A stretch of DNA of 64,000 bases from Collybiopsis luxurians FD-317 M1 (Eukaryota; Basidiomycota; Agaricomycetes; Agaricales; Omphalotaceae), in NCBI GenBank assembly GCA_000827265.1, contig KN834843.1:88771-152770 (forward strand), given 5' to 3'. The position numbers and the translations under genes are program-made. Shown in pieces: positions 51,049 through 63,834 of the stretch; the first letter of the stretch is position 1, and each line of letters starts with the position of its first letter. The notes beneath the pieces were generated by a model that was given only the letters and a program-made list of their open reading frames with translations, did no database searches and had not been told where the DNA came from.

Positions 51049-52487
51049 TAAATGTGCGTCTTGCCCTCTATAATTGCAGATGTAAGTATTAGCGGAAAGG
51101 TGAAAATTTCTGCTATTGAGTCGCCGATGCTTCAAGACCGTGTTACTATCCCGGTCAGTCAGAATGAAATACGGCTGTTCAGGAAGAGAGAGTACATAGA
51201 ATCGAAAGGACATGTACTTTCCCCTTCCCCAGCTGATACCTCCCGGTGGATTATTTAATACGAAACTGCATTACATGAATCGGCCTTAACTTCTATAGGG
51301 CATGCGTAGATAGAAACCACATAGTTTAAGCGCGTCCCTTAGCTTAATATGCTCATCACTATATCATGCTTATCCATCAGTCAATAGCTGGAATTTCGGA
51401 GACGCTGGTCGTATTGCGAGTAGCAGACACTCCCAGTATGTACTAAATTCCAGTGCATCCAACAATTCCAAATGGGTAAAAGGTTCTCGTCAGGCATACT
51501 CAGTCCAGACTGTGGCCATCTACTCAAACAAGCACGACGACATCACGGTGAGGAAACCAGGAAGGAATTTTTCGAAACAAAATCAATGGACCTGGAAAGG
51601 ACGGCATGAAGCTTGACCCCTTGGAATGACTTCGTCGCTGGAATGGGCTGATCTCCATCGTGAGTTTGTCAAATGACAGACATACCAAACTGGTCTAAAC
51701 ATCCCGGACTGACCATTCAATCCCAATCGAAATGTTCAACTATTTCAACTTAAGAATATATCAATTGCATCGTGTTGACCCGCACCCGGCGTTTCAAACT
51801 AGAAACCAGCCGTGGAATAAACTTTCTTCCTTCCTTCAACACGACCTTGCCGGTGTGGATTTGAACAGAATAAGTATTGCTCAAGAAATTGTGTCACAGG
51901 AAATGAGTGATTGGGCTGCAATGTAATTTTAAAGGTAACTGATTTGCTGGCTCGACCGACAAGCGATGAATGAGATCAAACTTATGGGAGGTACGCAGTA
52001 GCCACACCCACTCTAATTTCTTTTGCCACTTTCATTCATTAATTTACTACATCTAATGACTCAAGTCTAAGGTATTGACAACCAATGACAACAATGAACA
52101 TTTCCTATCAATAATACAGAGGCAGGTACAGAGAATATGACCTTCAGTGAAAGGAGCATCGATGAGGTGCCTCCAATCAATTTAACTGGATGCCGCCGTT
52201 TAGTAATACTTACCTATCAACGTTTCTATCGTCTACCGACAACTCCGAGCTCAAAACTAGGTATTCAATAAGGATAACCTTTGAACCAATCTTCCAACCA
52301 TCAACTGTTCCTTAAAATCTGAGCCAGAAGTCCATACATTTCGAGCTTACCATTATTGTTATTGCCTACACAATACAACACCCCGAAAGTCTTTACTATT
52401 TCATATTTTAAAAATAAGCACAGTACAATAAGAATTTAGGCTCTGGGGCAAGTCCTAACACACTTGTGCGCATGTCCGACCGGTGAT
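51049..52487. other. intergenic, nothing recognised
   Basis: 1.4 kb between an F-box gene and the hAT-like element. No family-supported frame seen; the frame at 51732-51926 is short and unsupported. Confidence 0.5.
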
Positions 52488-53418
52488 TAGTGATGGGGAG
52501 GGTCAGGTCAGGTTAGGCTTGGGAGGGCTTGGGCTTGATATAATCTAAACTGTCACCCTGAGCCCAAGCCCAAGGCTCAAAGCCCAGGACTTGGGTTCAA
52601 GGCAGTTGTAAGGACAAACATGATATATACAAAGTAATTGGAATACTGTTCAGCACCACACATACAACTACTACACTAGTGTCTATTCTTCAGCATCAGA
52701 ATCCAACTCCACCTCAATAAGAAATAATTCATCTTCCTTGACCAGATTTTTTGCAGCTTGTTTGCTTTCTAATATATCCTCTATCTCAGCAGGCCATAGA
52801 AGTTCCTCCTGGTCTAGTTGAGTTGAAGGTTGTAGTGTTGGATATACGTACGCTCGGGCAAAGCTGCGCCTAGTCGGCGCATCTATTTCCTTTTTGTTTA
52901 TCCTTCGTTTCATTGCTGTTCCGCTGGCGGTTGAGTCAACGGAAGCATTTCCACTTTATTTATATACTTTGTATTGAAGCGACGGCCCCCTCAGAGTCTT
53001 CTACTATACTCTGAGGTGAGCCTAGCTATTCTATCATTTCTAACTACATACTGACTATATCTACATAGTGATATTAACTGTACTTCGTTAGGTATTTAAT
53101 ACACAGAGTCTTCTACTATACTCTGAGTGATATTAACTGTACTTCGTTAGCTCTAACATGTAGCTCATGTACAACCAGTTCTCGATGAATGGTGCACTTG
53201 ACAACTTGTAGTGCTCCAACAATATCACCCTTCAAGTGATTACGATGCTTAGAAATGGTGATACTTAATTGAGTCCAAGCCCAGGGCTCAGGGCTTTCAA
53301 AGATGAAGCCTGAGCCTTGAGCCCTCTCAAGCCCTGACATACGGCTGGGCTTTCTAGGGCTGGTTCGGACTGGGTTGGGCCAGGCTTTAGGGCTCGAGCC
53401 CGACCCTCCCCATCACTA
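52488..53418. mobile_element. hAT-like non-autonomous element
   Basis: The left end TAGTGATGGGGAGGGTC (52488) is mirrored by GACCCTCCCCATCACTA at the right end (53402-53418, GACC with one neighbour base changed), and both ends are rich in AAGCCC/GGGCTT subterminal repeats. This is the end structure of hAT elements. The 8-bp flanks (CCGGTGAT and CCTGACAT) match only partly, so the target duplication is decayed. Inside, TCTTCTACTATACTCTGAG occurs twice (52996 and 53106 region). Confidence 0.65.
52683..52913 (-). CDS. short frame inside the hAT-like element
   Basis: A 76-codon frame starting MKRRINKKEIDAPTRRSF and ending in an acidic ELDSDAEE tail. It is the only sizeable frame in the element. 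It could be a remnant of the transposase gene or a captured host exon; I cannot assign it. Confidence 0.25.
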   Translation of the reverse strand: MKRRINKKEIDAPTRRSFARAYVYPTLQPSTQLDQEELLWPAEIEDILESKQAAKNLVKEDELFLIEVELDSDAEE

Positions 53419-54197
53419 CCTGACATCGAGGAACTGCTTGGAGATTAGGGCGGCAACCTTTTTTTATAACTTTTGCAAGAATCCAGATTCTTGAATAGAT
53501 AGGGCTCAAAACAAGTACGTACAAAAATCTAAATAAGTAATAGAACGGATATATTGATACTAACCCTTGGCCATTATAGCGACTTCGCCACATATGCACC
53601 CGGGAAGAATCAAGTAGTAAGCAATGCACCACAAACTTATTCCTTTGTGAAAACACAAAAAGGAGTGACATTCTCTCGTCAACAATTGGCTTTTAAGATA
53701 AGTGCCTGGAAAGATGCGGACCAACTCCTGCATATTTCACAGGGAACAAGTCATCGTAACAAGTCATCATAGTTAGTGAATTAGTTAGTTAGTCATTACA
53801 CAGTGTGGTCCCTTTGCGGAACTGCCGGATGCGATGGGGACCGTATTCAAGTACATGAACGAGAACTGTACAAATAATTAAATCTAAAATACTTCGAGGC
53901 CGTTGTTATTCCTCTCTCCAATCGCGACCAATCCTGCAGTAAATTCGCAGCATTACCGGGAAATTACCTTTAAGAAACACCAGAACCATAAAATTACAAA
54001 CGGTCTTTTATTGTTTGTTTAAAGTAATTTCAGTGTAATTGAGTGAACTTCCAATAACCGGTTTTGCGGTGTTTCAAGTTTCCATCGAGCTCGGGGTTTT
54101 TTTTTTCTAAAATTTCTCAGACCGAGTGGAAGTAAGAGTTTCGACCGTAAAATCAATTTGGACAAGAATCGGTGGCAAATAGGTTTCAATATCTTAT
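53419..54197. other. intergenic
   Basis: No gene seen. Confidence 0.4.
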
Positions 54198-56573
54198 ATG
54201 GTTGCGGCGCGAACAAGCTGGCCTGTTGGAGGGTCCAATAATTACGTAATAACTGGTCTATCGTTTTGTTTAAGTCGCTCACGGTTGTGTTGGGTTTTCT
54301 TTAACTTTGTTTTTCCTACTGCCACATCGACTCAGACCAACTCAGATCTTAAGCTGGAACACTCCCCGTATCACCTACCCGAAATGCGTCTTTTTGAAAT
54401 GACCGAGCAGCAACATCGATGGGCTTATAGGAAGGCAAAATTGGCCGAGGAGGGAATAATAGACATCCCTTACGAGTTGAGCTGGGACCTAGACGAGGCT
54501 GAAGTCACTCTCACCGTGGATGGAGAGTCCACGCCGACGGAGGATCCAGATTTTTATAGAGTATTTCAATTTGATAGGTTCTTTGCAACGATCAGAGGGT
54601 TTCTCGAGGTGAGTGGGTGGGTGGCGGCGTGACTTCGATCAACCTAACGCTTTCTCATGTTTTCTTAGGGAGACCTAGATTTGAGTGGGAGGCATTAAAC
54701 GGTGTGTAGCTTATGCGCTTGTGACTCTCAGGACTCCTGACTACGTTTTGTTACAGAGGCTCGATGAATTGGAGCCGTTATGGGCCACTTTTACCAAAGC
54801 CTTCACCGCCCTCAAGAAAATGGTTTCAGCCTCCACCGTAGAGGTTGTGGACGGTGCGGGCACGAAATTTCGACGAGAGACTTATACTGTCGATGAAGAA
54901 GTCTGGGTAAGCTTCAGATCCAGATGGAAGATCGCACGGGCAATCTCGGTGAATGACTTGGTTCATGCCGCAGGTGAGTTTGATCTTTTGGTTGATCGTC
55001 CATATTGCTCACTGTGCTACAGAGATTCTCGATCTGCTTCCCCACCGAGAGCGGAAGATTCAAGCGCTGTGCCTCACCAATCTTCCCAATGAGCTGATCG
55101 ATCATATCATGTCCCTTGCTCTACCGAGCCAAACACGGATGCTCTCTGCCACTTGTAAACATCTCCGCCAAATTGGTCTGCTCTACTTGTTTGAGGTGAG
55201 CTATTTTGCTTGCCCACTGCATTAATTGATCCTGGTACTACCAGGGTGGATTCCTTGATCTACAGAGGAATTCTGTGTGTTATTACCTTGCGTTGGACGA
55301 AGAAATCTTGGAACAGCAGCTGATTTCGGACGCCCGTCAATCGTTCTTAGGCAGGGTCGATTTTTTTCTCTCTCATCCTAATATTGCTCGAAGGATGCAT
55401 CAACTGAGTCTCATGAATGGATATGGGTACCACACCGCCATTCCATCAACGTACTACACCCCTGTCCATGCAGCGGTCCTGGAGACTCTAAATGCCGTGG
55501 AGAATCTTCGGCAGTTGGAAATAACAGAGTACACTCTCGAGCCGGAATCTTTCACCGCCATCGCTCATCTATCTCACCTTCGTCGGCTCTCTTTCACATG
55601 TTGTCGGTATAGCGATTCTTTGGTGAGCTCGGTACGCTCCCTGCCTAAATGCCAACACATTGAAGCTGTCAGCCTCAAGTACTATGAGGACCGGAACGAG
55701 AATGTTCCTGAGGGGTTTTGCTGGTTCATGCTTGGTCTGTTTCCTCACATTCGCGTTTTGAATATGTTGGAGCACTTGGATACGGCTCCTCCCCTCCCCC
55801 AGATGAACCACTTGCGTTTGTTTAGCCAGCTTCGATGTCTTTCCCTCTTCGAGTTTTATGGACTGCGTCAACTGGCTGACCTGATTCGCGCCGACCGCTC
55901 GAAAGGTAATCTCCCTCTCACCCACTTCAAGATTACGTTTTCGTTTGGACAGTCCGATGATGAGGTGAAGAATCTTCTGGAAGCCCTCGATTCCGTGCCC
56001 CTTGAAGCGTTATCGATCGATGGTCTCAAGGGTGCAGGCCTGAATATCATTTCGGACATCACAGAGCACTTCCCCAACCTCCGTGCGCTGAGTCTCGTCC
56101 GTCGAGAGAATGACATCCAAGTGAAAGCAAGCCCCTGCGCATGGCCTCATTCGCCTCAGAAATATGCTCCTTTCTTTGCGAGATTTACAAGGTTGGAGTA
56201 TTTCTATTGGAATTTCGAGGACGTTCAGATCCCCCTCGTGTCTTTGATGCTGTTTGAGCAGCTTGCTCTGAACGAGGGGAAGGAGGATGGTCTGGAAAAG
56301 TCTGAGTATTGGCGTCTGCAGGGCTTGATTAATATTGCCGAATGGCCCCCTACTTGTGTGGATGCGACCGGACTACTGATATCGTATTGTCCGTGCTTGA
56401 AGATTGTGGATACTCCTGATCGACTTTCGAATTGGCGCGCTCGTGAAGGGCGCGAGCGTGAGACGTGGGTACTCCCTCAGAGTCCTCCGGATGTTAAGGA
56501 TCAGTGGAATCCCTCGGAAGCGAAAGGATGGTCGATCGACCTAGTGGATGTAGATTTGGATTCTGACTCATGA
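54198..56573 (+). CDS. F-box protein (member 4, near-intact)
   Basis: Family blocks HLPEMRLFEMTEQQH, DRFFATIRGFLE, RLDELEPLWATFTKAF, the F-box LCLTNLPNELIDHIMSLALPS, and a long last exon with HLSHLRRLSFTCCRY, FPHIRVLNMLEHLD and FPNLRALSLVRREND, ending LVDVDLDSDS. The start is uncertain: 54198 is the only upstream in-frame ATG, and the stretch between it and LEHSPYHLPEM is not shared with member 3. The short exon after FATIRGFLE has a TAA (CAT TAA for CAT CAA in member 3). Skipping that exon joins GFLE to RLDELEPL in frame, so the gene may still work. Confidence 0.75.
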
Positions 56574-57483
56574 TGTTATTTCTCTTGCGATCCGTTATAC
56601 ATACAGTAGCACGTTTCGAGCCCATGCAAAATCAAATCGTTGCACCTACAGCTCTCGCTTGATTCTGGATTCTGAAAGCAAGTTCAACCTGTGCTAAACT
56701 CCATATCATCAGCTTGATATGAGTACCCAAATTGTAGTCCACGATGCTGGCTGAATTAGTAAATGAACATATCAGCGGATGAGGATACTGAAAGCTCACC
56801 AATGGTCTCTTTGAGAGTTAAGACACCCCATCGTGGAGAAGTATGCATATGTTTCACTCAAGCGTTGACCGCTAGTTCGAGCAGAGCAGGGGCCCGCGAA
56901 GCGCGGGGTCACAAAGTCGTTTTCATTTCCTCTCAATATGCTTAAAGCAATGGTTCTCCATGGAATTCAAAGCACAAAAGGTATTAGCTGTGTTTTTCTC
57001 CGTATTGTCATGACCTTAAATCTCAAAATATCTCTAAACCAACGACGCTTAGAGGTGTTGCGAACTGGTTTTGAACCAGCTGCGCCGGCCTGAGTATGAA
57101 CGCTGACCGGTAGTCGGCAGCCCAGGATCTTTAGGTGATAAGAAAGCGATTGCCAATTTGCAACGCGTCAATAACAAAATCTGACTGTCCCTTTCATTGG
57201 TCTTAACCATCCTTGTCAAACTTGCTCAGTTTCAATTCGTCATGTGTGAGGAGACAACGTCAATGCAGAGAGGTAACAGCAATGCCGCTTGAAATTGCCA
57301 CCGTTGAAATTAGCGAAACAATGTCGACAGACGTACAGATTAGAATAGGAAGCAGGAGGTCAAACAATAGAATCAATGTTTACTTAATTCGGATTGGGCA
57401 ATGCTCGTCTGGTTCATTACCTTTTTTCTAGCCCCCGCCACCTCTACCATCTCTCTCTTCACATCAATACTCTAGTTTCCGAA
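56574..57483. other. intergenic with a copy of the La-gene upstream element
   Basis: 57100-57160 resembles 59990-60077 upstream of the La gene (see findings). Otherwise nothing recognised; the frame at 56763-56945 is unsupported. Confidence 0.5.
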
Positions 57484-59672
57484 ATGCAAGTAAGTCCGTC
57501 AGATCCTCTGGAGCGGATAGATTATAGGCCACCTGAAATGCGTCTTTTCGAATTGGCTGAATGCCGACTTTGGATGGGGAGGGGTACTGAGTCCGATATC
57601 TTGCTCAGCTTCGACTCCGAGAGGGACAGGGTCGTCATTGAAGATGCGCGCTTCTCGAACGACCCAAACTATTTCAAAGTGTTTCTCGTTAAACAGTTTT
57701 TTGCGACAACCAGAGGGTTTCTCGAGGTTAGTCAGTGATGTCTTGTGCTTGATGCTCCTGGAACTTACTTGGGGCTTATAAGGGTAACCTCGATCTTATA
57801 GGTCGACATCAAACGGCATGTATTCGACGTATTCGTGACTGCATTATTTCTAACTCATCTCTGTACCTTCACCAGAGATTGGATGAGCTGACTTCCGTGT
57901 GGAGCACTTTTGCTGAGGAATTCAATACGCTCAAAGAAATCAGTGGTAGGAACCATAAGGGAATGACACCACTTGCGGGAGACATTGTCCACACTGTCGA
58001 GGCGGAACTGTGGACAGAATTTACGAATAAATGGTATATCCACCCGGCAATCTCGTTTAATTCCTTGGCTCATGCCGCCGGTTAGTTTTGTGGCCTTTAA
58101 TGGAGCGTCATTACTGACCGTCGTTTTCCTTGCTTTTAGAGGTGCTTGACCTGCTTTCCTGCTCCGAACCCAAGATACAACAGCTGTGCCTTACAGATCT
58201 TCCGGAAGAGCTACTCGATAAGATCATGTCCTTCGCTACATTACAACAAGCTCGATCACTCTCGGGCACCTGTAAACAGCTTCACCGACTTGGTCAACCT
58301 TATGTATTTTGGGTCAGTTTGAATTTTCTTTCCGAATCATGGCCAGTAAACTTATCCCAACGCCAGGAACGATTACTGTGGCTTCCACTTTTCGACTCTG
58401 AACCGCTCACTGGGGTGAAACCCGAACTCCAGCTTAAAGTACAATTCGAACTGCTTTTACAAGTCCGTGAAAGATTCATGGAGGATGTCGATTTCCTCCT
58501 GTCTCGACCAGATATTTTGCGGAAGATACGTCGAATGGAGTACAGCGATGAAAATATGGCCTCAGATGTGGTTATCGGAGATACTGTATCGTTCTATCCG
58601 CCGGTCTATGGTGCAGTCACCAAGGCTTTAGACGCTATAATAAATCTTCAATTTTACTATTAGCAGGATACATTCTCGACCCAAGTCTGATCATTGCACT
58701 TTCGCAACTCTCTCACCTCCGTCAACTTTCTCTACATAATTGTCGGTATAACGAAGCTCTGATTATCTCATTCCATATTCTTCCTAGGTGCTCACACGTC
58801 CGAACCTTGGAGGTCTGGCACTACGAGTACAAGGACGATGCACTTGGAGAGCACAGCTGGCTCTTGCTCTTCATTTTCCCTCATATTCGCGTTTTGAACG
58901 TGAGGCCCCGAAGAGAGCGATACTGCATTCCTCCTCCCCCTCCACCGGTTCAACACTTGAACGTGTTCAACCACCTTCGATTCCTTTGCCTCTTCGAGTT
59001 TTACGAGCTCCCTACACTGTCCAATTGGATCCGAACCAATCGCTTACAGGGAAACCTCTCTCTCACTCATCTCAAGCTCACGTCTCAGTGGGGACAATCC
59101 GATGATGAGGTGATAGACCTCCTTGAAGCTCTTCGCACATCGCCTCTTGAGGTCTTATTAATCGATGGTCTCCGGGATGCCAACTTGATCCTTTTTCAGT
59201 GCATAGCGGAGTGGTTCCCTGGCCTCCGAGGGCTGAGTCTCATCCGCCGAGATAGTAATCGGCAACTTACAGCGAAAGCGAGTACATGACCTCATTCGTC
59301 TTGGGAGTACGCTCCTCTCTTTGCGAGATTCACAAGGCTGGAATATTTCCTTTGGAATTTCAAAGTCTTAGAAGCTTACACGGTGTACCCGATAGCGTTG
59401 TTGTTGTTCGAACAGCTTGCTTTGGGCGATGGAAAGGAAGATACGGAGGAGAGTTCCAACTCGGAACTTCAGAACTTGATTTCTGCTACAGAAGAGACCG
59501 GCGTGGTAGATGCAGTTCGGCTTTTGACTGCGTATGTTCCAACTTTGAAAATCGTGGCTACTATAGAGGAATTTTTGTGCGCTATCGAGGGGAGGAATCA
59601 GTCCAATCCTTCATGCTTCAAAGGATGGAAAATGGACGTAGAGGACGTACCATCCATGGACAACCAGACGTG
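57484..59672 (+). pseudogene. F-box family gene (member 5), frameshifted
   Basis: The intact N-terminal exons read YRPPEMRLFELAECRLWM, QFFATTRGFLE, RLDELTSVWSTFAEEF, and the F-box LCLTDLPEELLDKIMSFAT. The long exon breaks near 58660, where a TAG and a shift of frame separate DAIINLQF from YILDPSLIIALSQLSHLR. A second stop near 59287 (TGA where member 4 has a Trp codon) splits KAST from PHSSWEYAPLFARFTRL. The remainder runs to VPSMDNQT. Lesions are few, so inactivation is recent. Confidence 0.85.
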
Positions 59673-60186
59673 ATCTGTTGGATGATGCTACGGCGAAAGC
59701 TAGAGAGTGTATAGAAAAAACTTGTATTTCCGGTACCTAATTACAGACTCGAAAGACGCGAATTTGCAGCTTTTAAATGTCGTGCATACGACAGGGGCGA
59801 GCTGAGTGCAATTTTTCGTTTTGCGATGAGTAATTATCAAATGGCTTAACACTTGGTTGAACAACGATCTTGACATACGTGCATCGGGATAGGCCACATC
59901 CTTCCACTGGGGTCTCCGATGTGAAAAAGGCAAAAGGGAGAAGCTAAACTCGATTCTTCTCGAGAGCAAACTGCTGAATACTGAACGGACAACACGGACA
60001 GGCCGGACGCCGGCCGGTACTCGGCGGCCCGAAACTTGCTTCCCGATTTAGGTGATAAGATAGCGATTGCCAATTTTTCGTGACTGGCTTCGACTCAAAC
60101 TTTGACAGTTACTCCCATCTGACTCGTTCATCCCCCATCCCAGGTTACCTTTCTACCTTCATCATATCCCCCCAAAGCCACAAAAA
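59673..60186. promoter_or_regulatory. upstream region of the La gene
   Basis: 514 bp. Contains the TTAGGTGATAAGATAGCG block near 60048 that is also found upstream of F-box member 5, and a C-rich leader (CATCATATCCCCCCAAAG) just before the ATG. Confidence 0.4.
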
Positions 60187-62147
60187 ATGTCTACCGAGGT
60201 CGACGCCACCAAACCAACCGTCGCAGACGGCGTGACCAGTACTGAATCTGCAACCGTTGCAACAGACTCAACATCCGGCGATGTCGCTATGACCGATGAA
60301 GTTGCGGATAAAAAAGCTCGAGCGAGGAGACAAGGTATGCTTTTAATTCTCTTTATCTATATCTATCCCTTTGATACTGACTAGAAAAAAATTCTCTTGA
60401 TCGCAGTCGAATTCTACTTTGCGGATTCCAATCTTCCCTATGACAAGTATGTGCCCAATTACTCACTTATCTAACCAGCTTCTTTGTGTGGTTTACTCTA
60501 GGCTCACCCTTTGCTGTAGATTTATGTGGCAACTATACACAAAAAACGCCGAGCACTGGGTCCCGATCGAGTCCGTAGCGTCGTTCAAACGAATGCGACA
60601 ATACACTCAGAGCGAAAGCGAAAATTCTGTTCAATGGGTCGCAGGTGCCCTCAGATCAAGCGAATATCTCGAAGTCGACGAGGAAGGGTTACGTGTACGG
60701 AGGAAAACGGAGGTCAAAGAGCCGAAAGGACAATTCGAACGTAGTATCTACGCAGTATGTCCTGTTCCCCCCCCCCCTCTTCCCATTCGTCTCGAAGCTG
60801 TGCTTCATCTCTGACTTGTTCGCGACGTTCCTCAGAAAGGTTTCGAAACCGAAGAAACACCCAACACCCAAGCTGAACTCGAGCAATTCTTCCAAGGCTA
60901 CGGTTCCACCAACGCCGTTCGCATGCGTCGCAACGACGACAAATCCTTCAAAGGTTCCGTCTTTGTTGAATTCACCGAACATTCCGATGTAGACGCCTTC
61001 CTCAAGGCTGATCCGAAACCTACATGGCGCGGAACGGAACTGACGATTATGACGAAGGAGGCGTATTGCGAGATGAAGATCAAGGAAAAGGGGTTGTCGG
61101 GGGCGGGAGCGGATAGGAAGAGGGAGAATATGATGAATAAGAAGGGGTTTAATGCGTTTAAGATTCCGGCTAGTCAGGGTGGGCTGTTGGGGTCTGCGGG
61201 GACAGGGACTACTGAGAAGCTGAAGAAGGAGATTTATATTGATTTTATGGGGAAGAAATTGTTGGTTGAAAAGGACGGGGAGGGGAACGGGAGGGTCAAG
61301 GAGGACGAGATTCCGTTCGTTAAGGGTAGTACGTTGAAGTTTGAAGGTGTAGGTGAAAACTTTTCTTGGACAGATATCAAGGTACGCTTTTTTGCTTTGT
61401 TCACCTCCGTCACTACCTACTAAACCTTCTTATTTTCTCGTGTAGCTCCCACTAAGAGACATTTTCGAGGGTCGTACACCCTATATCGACTATGCTCGAG
61501 GCAAAAACGACGGTCTAGTCGGGTTCCATAAGGAGCTCTCGGACGAGGATATTTTGAGCGTGAAAAAGGCTGTAAGGACGATCAATGGGAATGAGATTAC
61601 GTGGTCGTCGATTGATGGTACGTACCGATTGCCTCCTTCGTTCCACTCTCTACTACCTTTATCTAACGCTCGCGTTTCCGCTGTTATAGAGGAAGAAGAG
61701 AAAAAATTCCATATTCGAAGAGCGCAATCTAGTGCCCGATTTGCATTACGCCAAGACGAGGAAGCTTCGTCAAAACCTCAACGTGGATCCGGAGAGCGTG
61801 GAGGCAGGGCTCCGCGCGGAGGAGCAGGAGGTCGCGGCGGGAGAGGCGGGAGAGGTGGACGCGGCGGGCGTGGCGGACGTGGTGGACGCGACGGGGGAGG
61901 AGGAGGAAGGCGTGAGAATACTGAGAAATCCGCCAACGGCGCTACCAATGGAACGGCCACGAACGGTGCTGACACCAACGGAGGAGCGGAATCTGGAAAC
62001 GCGGGTGAAAAGAGGAAACGCGAGGTGGAGCCTGACGGTGGGCCGAATGTCGGTGTGAGAGGGGTAGCGTCTCCGCCGGTGTTGCAGGCTACGACGAAGA
62101 AAACCAAGACTGAGACGGGAGAGGTGACGACTGCGGCGTCGTCATGA
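60187..62147 (+). CDS. La-motif RNA-binding protein (La/Lhp1 type)
   Basis: Six exons give about 530 residues from ATG at 60187. After a Thr/Ala-rich head, the La motif reads RRQVEFYFADSNLPYDKFMW, WVPIESVASFKRM and SSEYLEVDEEGLRVRRKTEV. An RRM follows (SIYAKGFETEETP, GSTNAVRMRRNDD, KGSVFVEFTE), then a second RRM-like region (GSTLKFEGVGENF, LPLRDIFEGRTPYIDY) and a long GRGGRGG run. The Lys/Arg tail has a GEKRKREVE nuclear-signal candidate. Family members bind 3' oligo-U ends of new Pol III transcripts in the nucleus and protect them. The RGG run is longer than in yeast Lhp1, which lacks it. Confidence 0.93.
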
Positions 62148-63834
62148 GCCTTCCGCCGGTACTAAAAAATGATCAAAAATAGCATTTTTCCAAAAAGATC
62201 TTCTGGTACATATGGTTATCTTTTCACGCTGTGACGCTCTATTTGTATGTACGTAGTATGGTATTGTATGATATGCCTACCTCGTCTCGTCATCATGATC
62301 TTGTCTCCTTCATCCTCCGTCCTTCAACTTGTACAACACTGGTGGGCTATTCAGCTTATGGAGCCAGTGGAGTGTAGGAGTAAAACAGGGCTGATTTGGT
62401 AACTGGTGCAAGTTTCAACAGTGTTGAATATTGAAATCTGCAACTGCAGTTGCAGGTCCACATAGACTTGAGAGGAGAATGCAGTTGCTAGTCACAGACT
62501 CACAGTACTGTTGATATAGGAATAAGCTGTTACTTGGAAGTTGGGTTTTGGCATTTGTTATGCTCGTGTCATTGCGTACTTATTGTTATATCATTGTACC
62601 AGGACTACTCAAATCAAATATAATTATTCGTTATCATACGACATCTAGGTGAGATTCGGGTTCGGAACTGCTAGTTGACTGCATGATATCTTGCGAGAAA
62701 ATAGGGTGTAGTACCAACAAGATTTACTAACAAGGGGTGTGACGGTTACTCGGGCTGTAAACTTACGATATCTTCAAATTGGTGTTCCAGAGTGCGGCAA
62801 ATATCAATTATAGAGGAAAGCGACTGTTTGTTCAAATAAGAAACAGTACATATGCTCAGATTTGATTATTGACATATGAGTTATCACGATCATTGCAACT
62901 CAGATGTCGTGCTGGAGACTTGATACTATATTTGAGCTGAGTTATAGACATACGAGTTTTCACGATCATTGTAACTCAGAGGTCGTGCTGGAGACTTGAT
63001 ATATTTGAGCTGAGTTATGCTGCCTTCCATGTTCGCTCTCCTGAGCAACATCGGATTTGGATTGTCACATTTGAGACTGCTCTAAAGCCGGGTTTACAGT
63101 AATTCTAACCTGTCGGGTAGCGATTGTAGTGGATAAAATATTTAAGCCACTAGCAAAACAAAGTTTCTGGGTTGGGAAGCATTGTGTATAAGTAGTTTTC
63201 TCTCTGATTCTTTGGTGTATTTCGTGCCAACTTGACGTGACTATGAAGCTCGCAAAATTGTCTATATCTGGCATGCTAATAGCGAGTCAACCATGAACAT
63301 ACTAGAGAGAGTCCCATTTTCAATGGTTTGTCACTGGAGGCCATGCGATAGACACAAGCACAAGTATGTTCAGTAAAGAATTTCACATAGATTGCACAGT
63401 GTGTGGAACGGATGGTTCCACACAAAGGTAAAAGTTACAAAAGAACAAAACAAAATTTCAGGCGTAGTTATGACAGATGAAAATACTGCAACCAAGTAAT
63501 CGCGCTAATTTCCAACTGGCCAGGACTTGGAACGGACCTCTGAAATTGGCAAAATAAATGATACAGTGTTAGTGAAAGACTTGTCCAGGGATAGGATCAA
63601 GTACAGACCCTTAATCCAAGCAGCAGTGGCATGGGGCCATTGCCAGACAGTAACTCCAGCAGCTAATGTTTTTCATTTAGCTATGATATTGAAAACCAGG
63701 CCTTGGAGCACTTACACCAGCCTTTGTTCTTTGCATCGGAAAGACAGGTGGCGAGCAAGTCGGGAGCCATGTACCCACCGCTGGGTGCATCCCTACATAA
63801 AAAACAGACTTTCATTCTGAATCCGAAAAATCAA
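62148..63834. other. intergenic, AT-rich
   Basis: 1.7 kb behind the La gene. Apart from the short tandem repeat at 62871-63018 I see nothing; the frame at 63527-63820 shows no family resemblance. Confidence 0.5.
62871..63018. repeat. two-copy ~74-bp tandem repeat
   Basis: Two adjacent copies (62871-62946 and 62947-63018) share CACGATCATTG, GTCGTGCTGGAGACTTGATA and TTTGAGCTGAGTTAT, with a few substitutions and one small deletion. Confidence 0.9.

Noticed and set aside
57055..57120. tRNA-like stretch on the minus strand (GGTTCAAAACC hairpin)
   Set aside because: A T-arm-like hairpin is present, but the acceptor ends do not pair and no anticodon arm is found at the right spacing.
61778..62107. 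109-codon minus-strand frame rich in Pro, opposite the La gene
   Set aside because: It is the antisense shadow of the GRGG tract.
63527..63820. 97-codon plus-strand frame near the right end
   Set aside because: No recognisable motif; begins at a non-ATG codon; likely chance.
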